A stretch of DNA of 48,924 nucleotides from an uncultured bacterium (GTDB lineage: Bacteria; Desulfobacterota; BSN033; UBA1163): the NCBI GenBank assembly GCA_938045955.1, contig CALIBK010000052.1, forward strand, positions 1 to 48,924. The letters are read 5' to 3'. The notes beneath the pieces were generated by a model that was not told where the DNA came from, searched no databases, and saw only the letters and a program-made list of their open reading frames with translations. A program made the translations under genes and the position numbers. Below are positions 44,614 to 48,924 of this stretch, one piece after another (positions within the stretch are counted from its first letter, which is position 1; the number at the start of each line of letters is the position of its first letter).

Positions 44614-45684
44614 ATGAGAAAACTGAGATTTCATCCATGTGGAAACTATAAGGAGAGTTATGAAGAAGAGCTCTCGATATTTACAACAGACTTTGGAAGA
44701 CTATGGACGGGGATAGGACTCATTCTTCTTTTTGTGGTTATCCCTGCGATCTCCAACCCCTATCTTTTATATGTGATCAATCATATCGGGATAGCCGCCA
44801 TCGCGGCGATCGGTCTCAATATCCTCATTGGATATACTGGACAGATCTCCCTGGGGCATGGAGCCTTTTTTGGGGTAGGAGCCTATGGGGCTGCGATTCT
44901 GTCAACAGCCGTAGGGTTTCCATTCTGGCTTTCCGTCATTGGTGCCGGGGTGATTACGGCGTTGGTCGGGATGGTCTTTGGGATTCCTTCCGCAAGGCTC
45001 AAACATCTTTACCTCACGATTGCTACTCTTGCCGGTCAGTTTATTCTTCAATATCTTTTTGTCTCCTGGGAAAGCCTTACTGGAGGACCGATGGGAATCA
45101 TGCTTCCCCGGGCAACCCTACTTGGTTTCGATGTCAAAGGAGATCGTTCTTTTTATTATGTCATATTTGTATGCTTTGTGATCATGACCTGGATTGCGGT
45201 CAATCTTATGCGAACCCGATATGGACGTGCTTTTATTGCCATTCGAGATAACGATCGGGCTGCCGAGGGAATGGGAATTCCTATCTTTCGGTATAAGCTT
45301 CTCTCTTTTGCCATCAGTTCCTTCTATGCCGGTTTTGCAGGTGGTCTTGCGGCCTTCTATATTGGAAGTATTACCCCTGAACCCTATACATTGATGCTCT
45401 CGATCGAATACATTGCGATGATTATTATCGGGGGCTTAGGAAGTATCCCCGGGTCGGTATTTGGAGCCATTTTTATCACTTCTTTAAATGAGATCTTAAG
45501 CCATACGACCCAGTTTTTTATGAACATCGGCGTATTGACGAAGGTGGCTCTGACGATAGCACCCCTTCGGGAGTTCATTTTTGGATTGGCAATCGTTCTC
45601 TTCATTATTTTTGAACCCCGGGGATTGGCAGAGGTTTGGCGAATCATTAAATCAAGCTTTAAACTCTGGCCTTTTTCATATTAA
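44614..45684 (+). CDS. livM: Liv-type ABC transporter permease (LivM-like)
   Basis: A 356-residue permease with about nine helices. AIGLNILIGYTGQISLGHGAFFGVGAYGAA and the cytoplasmic coupling segment AFIAIRDNDRAAEGMGI are diagnostic of LivM. It pairs with LivH; a 20-base gap separates the genes. The first 35 residues are hydrophilic and slightly longer than usual. Confidence 0.92.
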   Translation: MRKLRFHPCGNYKESYEEELSIFTTDFGRLWTGIGLILLFVVIPAISNPYLLYVINHIGIAAIAAIGLNILIGYTGQISLGHGAFFGVGAYGAAILSTAVGFPFWLSVIGAGVITALVGMVFGIPSARLKHLYLTIATLAGQFILQYLFVSWESLTGGPMGIMLPRATLLGFDVKGDRSFYYVIFVCFVIMTWIAVNLMRTRYGRAFIAIRDNDRAAEGMGIPIFRYKLLSFAISSFYAGFAGGLAAFYIGSITPEPYTLMLSIEYIAMIIIGGLGSIPGSVFGAIFITSLNEILSHTTQFFMNIGVLTKVALTIAPLREFIFGLAIVLFIIFEPRGLAEVWRIIKSSFKLWPFSY

Positions 45685-45709
45685 GATTAAAAAGGTGGTG
45701 AGGTAAGAA

Positions 45710-46513
45710 ATGGAAGATAACCTTCTTCTCCAGATCAATAATATCAGTGTCGTCTACTCGGATGTGATTCAGGTCCTCAAAGGGGTTTCCCTTGAGGTCA
45801 AGAAAGGACAGATCGTTTCTCTTCTTGGAAGCAATGGAGCAGGAAAGACAACCACTCTCAAGGCCATTTCAGGACTCCTTAAACCCGAAAATGGAAAGGT
45901 CACCGAGGGAAGTATCATCTATCAGGGCCGCCCGATTCATAACTCAGCACCAGAAGAGATTACCCGTTTAGGAATCATTCAGGTTCACGAGGGTCGCCAG
46001 CCCTTTAAGTATCTCACCGTGGAGGAAAACCTTAGGGTTGGAACCGCCACCCGATGGGGAAAACCCTATAAAAAGGACCTTGAATTGGTCTATCATTATT
46101 TTCAGCCGTTGGTCGCCCGGAAGAATCGGCTGGCCGGATACTGCAGTGGTGGAGAACTTCAGATGCTGGTGATGGGTCGAGCCCTGATGGCTCAGCCAAA
46201 ACTTCTTCTCCTTGATGAACCTTCTCTGGGACTTGCTCCTTTTCTGGTCAGAGAGATCTTTGAAATCATAAAGAGGATCAATGAAGAGCAGGGAACGACC
46301 ATCATGCTGGTGGAGCAGAATGCCAATATGGCCCTTCAAATTGCGCATTATGGTTATGTCATGGAGAATGGAAAGATTGTGATGGAAGATGAGGCGGTAA
46401 AGCTGAGGGAGAATCCCGATGTGAAGGAGTTTTATCTCGGAACAGCGACCTCTGGGGCACTAAAATCATATAAAGATGTAAAGGCATATAAGAGGCGTAA
46501 ACGATGGCTATAA
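45710..46513 (+). CDS. livF: Liv-type ABC transporter ATP-binding protein (LivF-like)
   Basis: A 267-residue ATPase: Walker A GSNGAGKTT, signature CSGGELQMLVMGRAL (a variant of LSGGQ), Walker B LLLLDEPSLGL and VEQNANMAL with the position of the switch residue. It works with LivG. The C-terminus is 20-30 residues longer than typical and highly basic (KDVKAYKRRKRWL). Confidence 0.92.
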   Translation: MEDNLLLQINNISVVYSDVIQVLKGVSLEVKKGQIVSLLGSNGAGKTTTLKAISGLLKPENGKVTEGSIIYQGRPIHNSAPEEITRLGIIQVHEGRQPFKYLTVEENLRVGTATRWGKPYKKDLELVYHYFQPLVARKNRLAGYCSGGELQMLVMGRALMAQPKLLLLDEPSLGLAPFLVREIFEIIKRINEEQGTTIMLVEQNANMALQIAHYGYVMENGKIVMEDEAVKLRENPDVKEFYLGTATSGALKSYKDVKAYKRRKRWL

Positions 46514-46640
46514 ACAACATTGCGTAAGGCGTCAGGAGCGTGGAGTAAGGGGATAGAGAGAAAATATCGGGCGACTTGAGTCGCCTATTAAAAATTCCTT
46601 ATTTGTGAAAAATTGCACTGAAAAGGGGATGATGAGTTAA
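46514..46640. repeat. Intergenic repeat-like sequence with 6-bp hairpin
   Basis: GCGTAAGGCGTCAGGAGCGTGGAG just after livF resembles the GCG-rich small repeats common between genes in this group. GGCGAC-TTGA-GTCGCC (46570-46585) forms a tight hairpin without a T-run. It may partly attenuate transcription into the next ligase gene. Confidence 0.45.
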
Positions 46641-48215
46641 ATGGATATCCATATCGGGGAGATACTGGCAAGAAACGCAAGGCTCTATCCCAATGAGATA
46701 GCCCTTATAGAAAGGGCACCAGCCGAAGGAAAGAGAAAAGAGATTACCTGGAAGCAATTCGATGAGAGGGCGAATCGGTTCGCCAATGCTTTGATGCAGA
46801 GAGGAATTGTAAAAGGGGATAAGGTGATTCATCTCATGATGAATTCCATCGATTGGTTGATTGCCTATTTTGGTATTATTCGGACAGGGGCCTGGGCAGT
46901 GCCGCTCAATTTTCGTTTTACGGGGAATGATATTAAATATTGCTGCGAGGTAGCTGAACCTAAGGCCATGGTCTTTGGAGAGGAGTTTGTGGATCGAGTG
47001 AACGAAATCAAGGATGATCTATCTACAATCCAATATTATTTCTTTGTGGGAAAGGAAGTGCCCGGTTACGCGGAGTCTTTTGAACGAGCTCTCGATAGAG
47101 CCCCCTCGACCCCCTCCAATGTTGTGATCACTTACCATGACCCCTGCGGTCTTTATTTTACATCCGGTACGACCGGACAACCCAAGCCTATCCTTCTTAC
47201 ACATAAGAATATGATCTGTGCCTGTATTACGGAGAATCATCATCATTTTCAGACACGAAAGGATAACTTTATTCTTATTCCTCCCCTTTATCATACCGGG
47301 GCAAAGATGCACTGGTTTGGAAGTTTTATTGTGGGGGGACGGGCAGTCATCCTGAAGGGAGTGACTCCTGAGTATATTCTTGAAGCCATTCATGAAGAGA
47401 AAGGCACACTTATTTTCCTTCTGGTTCCATGGGCTCAGGATATTCTATTAAAAATTGACAGTGGAGAGATTAAACTTAAAGATTACGATCTCACCCAGTG
47501 GAGACTGATGCATATCGGGGCCCAGCCTGTTCCTCCTTCTCTGGTCAAACACTGGAAGGAGTATTTCCCTACCATGGCTTACGATACCAATTATGGATTA
47601 AGTGAGTCTACCGGTCCCGGATGTGTCCATCTCGGGATAGAGAATGAACATAAGGTTGGGGCCATCGGACTGCCAGGGTTTAACTGGGAAGCACGGATTG
47701 TGGATGAAGAGGGAAGGGATGTTCGACAGGGGGAAGTGGGAGAGCTGGTCGTCCGAGGGGATGGGGTCATGAAGGAATATTACAAAAACCCTGAGGCCAC
47801 GGCGAAAGCGATTCGAAATGGCTGGCTTTATACGGGAGATATGGCCAGACAGGATGAAGAGGGATTCATCTATCTGGTTGATCGAAAAAAGGATCTGATC
47901 ATCTGTGGGGGTGAGAATGTTTTCCCTGTGGAGGTTGAAGATTTTCTTCACACCCTGCCAGGGGTGAAGGATGTGGCGGCCATTGGATTTCCGGATGAAC
48001 GATTGGGGGAGATCGTAGGAGTGATCATTGAGGTGGTGCCCGGGAAGACCCTCACGGAAGAAGAGGTTTTTAAATTCTGTGAACAACTCCCAAAATATAA
48101 ACGGCCGAGAAAGGTGATCTTTGGGGAAGTTCCACGAAATCCGACCGGAAAGATCGAAAAGCCCAAACTCCGGAAGAAGTATATCGGGGTGGAAGAGGCC
48201 TTTAAGATAAAATAA
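46641..48215 (+). CDS. AMP-dependent acyl-CoA synthetase/ligase
   Basis: A 524-residue ANL enzyme of the FadK/aryl-CoA ligase size. P-loop FTSGTTGQPK (173-182), YTGDMARQDEEGF, DRKKDLIICGGENVFPVEVE and the catalytic lysine in PTGKIEKPKLRKKY. It turns a carboxylic acid, perhaps the one imported, into a CoA thioester. It is the last gene before a strong terminator. Distinct from the larger synthetase upstream, so two acid classes or two steps may be served. Confidence 0.9.
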   Translation: MDIHIGEILARNARLYPNEIALIERAPAEGKRKEITWKQFDERANRFANALMQRGIVKGDKVIHLMMNSIDWLIAYFGIIRTGAWAVPLNFRFTGNDIKYCCEVAEPKAMVFGEEFVDRVNEIKDDLSTIQYYFFVGKEVPGYAESFERALDRAPSTPSNVVITYHDPCGLYFTSGTTGQPKPILLTHKNMICACITENHHHFQTRKDNFILIPPLYHTGAKMHWFGSFIVGGRAVILKGVTPEYILEAIHEEKGTLIFLLVPWAQDILLKIDSGEIKLKDYDLTQWRLMHIGAQPVPPSLVKHWKEYFPTMAYDTNYGLSESTGPGCVHLGIENEHKVGAIGLPGFNWEARIVDEEGRDVRQGEVGELVVRGDGVMKEYYKNPEATAKAIRNGWLYTGDMARQDEEGFIYLVDRKKDLIICGGENVFPVEVEDFLHTLPGVKDVAAIGFPDERLGEIVGVIIEVVPGKTLTEEEVFKFCEQLPKYKRPRKVIFGEVPRNPTGKIEKPKLRKKYIGVEEAFKIK

Positions 48216-48230
48216 AAGATTCTGGAAGAT

Positions 48231-48277
48231 AAGGAGAGGCGAATGAAGGTTTCTTCTTCATTCGCCTCTCCTTTTTA
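48231..48277 (+). terminator. Strong rho-independent terminator
   Basis: An 18-bp perfect stem, 5-prime arm 48231-48248 and 3-prime arm CTTCATTCGCCTCTCCTT (48256-48273), with a seven-base loop and a following T-rich tail TTTATTA. It ends the transporter/ligase operon and separates it from the ATPase gene. Confidence 0.92.
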
Positions 48278-48320
48278 TTAATGGGGAAGAAATAAAAAAA
48301 GTATGTTATTCTTAAATTAA

Positions 48321-48924
48321 ATGAAGGAGGAGAGGATATTCTTAGGGATTGATATCGGTTCCTACAATTCCAAGGGAGTCTGTTTGAATCATCGGGAGAC
48401 TCTGGCCTCCTTTGAGTGCCTCTCTCGAGGGGACTACCGGGCGACGGCCGAACAGATCAAAAAGGAACTCCTTCATCGGTCGGGAAGGAGAGAAAGCGAA
48501 ATCTTCCGGACGGTTGCTACAGGGTTCGGTGCCCAACTCGTTTCTTATGCTAATGAGACGAAAACGGATATATTATGTCTGTCAAAAGGGGTCTCTTCAA
48601 TTTTTCCCTTCGCGAGAACGGTAGTTGACATTGGGGATCTTTATACCAAGATCGTCCGGATCGATGGGAGAGGGACGGTTCATAACTTTCTCTTGAGTGG
48701 AAAGTGTGCAGGTGGGAGTGGTCGAATTCTTCTCGTGATGGCGAAAGTATTACAGATCGAGGTCGAGGAGATTGGAGAGTTATCGCTAAGGTCCAAGAAG
48801 AGGGTGGATTTTCATACGGGATGTGCCGTCTTTTCAGAATCGGAAGCCATCTCAAGGATCGCTGAGGGCGAAAGGAAGGAGGACTTATTGGCTGGCCTTC
48901 ATCGAGCCCTTGCCGCTCAAATCC
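48321..48924 (+). CDS. Divergent BcrA/HgdC-type ATPase activator, truncated by window end
   Basis: An open frame of 201 codons to the window end. It has the ASKHA nucleotide motif GIDIGSYNSK (9-18) and two cysteines in GKCAGGSGR (Cys129) and TGCAVFSESEAIS (Cys168). Their spacing of 39 is that of the cluster ligands in HgdC, the ATP-driven activator of 2-hydroxyacyl-CoA dehydratases and of benzoyl-CoA reductase. The second phosphate loop reads DIGDLYTK (103-110) instead of DIGGQDTK, and the usual EITCHA segment is lost. No ribosome site precedes the ATG; AAGGAGG lies just inside it. The rest of the gene lies beyond the window. Confidence 0.75.
   Translation, partial: MKEERIFLGIDIGSYNSKGVCLNHRETLASFECLSRGDYRATAEQIKKELLHRSGRRESEIFRTVATGFGAQLVSYANETKTDILCLSKGVSSIFPFARTVVDIGDLYTKIVRIDGRGTVHNFLLSGKCAGGSGRILLVMAKVLQIEVEEIGELSLRSKKRVDFHTGCAVFSESEAISRIAEGERKEDLLAGLHRALAAQI

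Noticed and set aside
48550-48855. Minus-strand open frame of 101 codons
   Set aside because: It is antisense to the ATPase gene whose motifs and cysteines are clearly conserved on the plus strand.
1-48924. CRISPR arrays, tRNA, rRNA, phage or toxin-antitoxin genes
   Set aside because: No regularly spaced repeats, tRNA-like cloverleaf or matching proteins were recognised in reading both strands by eye.

Overview
The window reads as a chromosomal segment of a mid-GC Gram-negative bacterium, most probably an anaerobic Desulfobacterota (Deltaproteobacteria-like) organism. This is inferred from gene content only: a Liv-type ABC transporter interleaved with acyl-CoA synthetases, a BcrA/HgdC-type ATPase, beta-oxidation genes, a sigma-54 activator, many universal stress proteins and Tam/RND envelope genes. 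No rRNA, tRNA, CRISPR array, phage or transposase gene was seen. Nearly all genes lie on the + strand; one ferritin-like gene is on the - strand.

Layout. (1) 175-6316: acyl-CoA metabolism. A divergent lipoate-ligase-like protein, a chimeric ORF (front part of a PaaK-like CoA ligase joined in frame to the end of a TRAP permease), a gamma-carbonic-anhydrase-like protein, two acyl-CoA dehydrogenases and a 3-hydroxyacyl-CoA dehydrogenase. (2) 6400-10291: histidine kinase, NtrC-type activator, stand-alone receiver and mannose-type EIIA. (3) 10340-15866: a tightly packed compatible-solute cluster with a GT81 glucosyl-3-phosphoglycerate synthase, an MpgP-like phosphatase, a LapA-like membrane protein, two further glycosyltransferases (one GT78-like) and an MscS-like membrane protein. 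(4) 15958-24801: small secreted protein, M23 peptidase, RND adaptor and pump, P-type cation ATPase. (5) 24850-29239: ferritin-like protein, small zinc-ribbon protein, UspA, a deleted phosphoketolase-like gene, a ferric-reductase-like flavocytochrome and a frameshifted diheme cytochrome. (6) 29252-39187: LOG protein, glucan phosphorylase, YihY, site-2 protease, KefB-like antiporter, a damaged tamA/tamB locus and a tandem UspA. (7) 39531-48924: substrate-binding protein, LivG, acyl-CoA synthetase, LivH, LivM, LivF, second CoA ligase, a strong terminator, then a divergent HgdC/BcrA-type ATPase cut by the window end.

The most striking feature is a series of lesions in otherwise healthy-looking DNA: the PaaK/TRAP fusion, a TamA/TamB fusion lacking the TamA barrel, two further breaks in tamB, a phosphoketolase-like gene missing its centre, and a cytochrome whose CxxCH motif is split by one base. 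They may be genuine genome erosion or errors of assembly and base calling; the sequence alone cannot decide. The main intact system of interest is the solute cluster, which seems to combine a two-step and a one-step glycosylglycerate route with envelope and membrane-tension genes.
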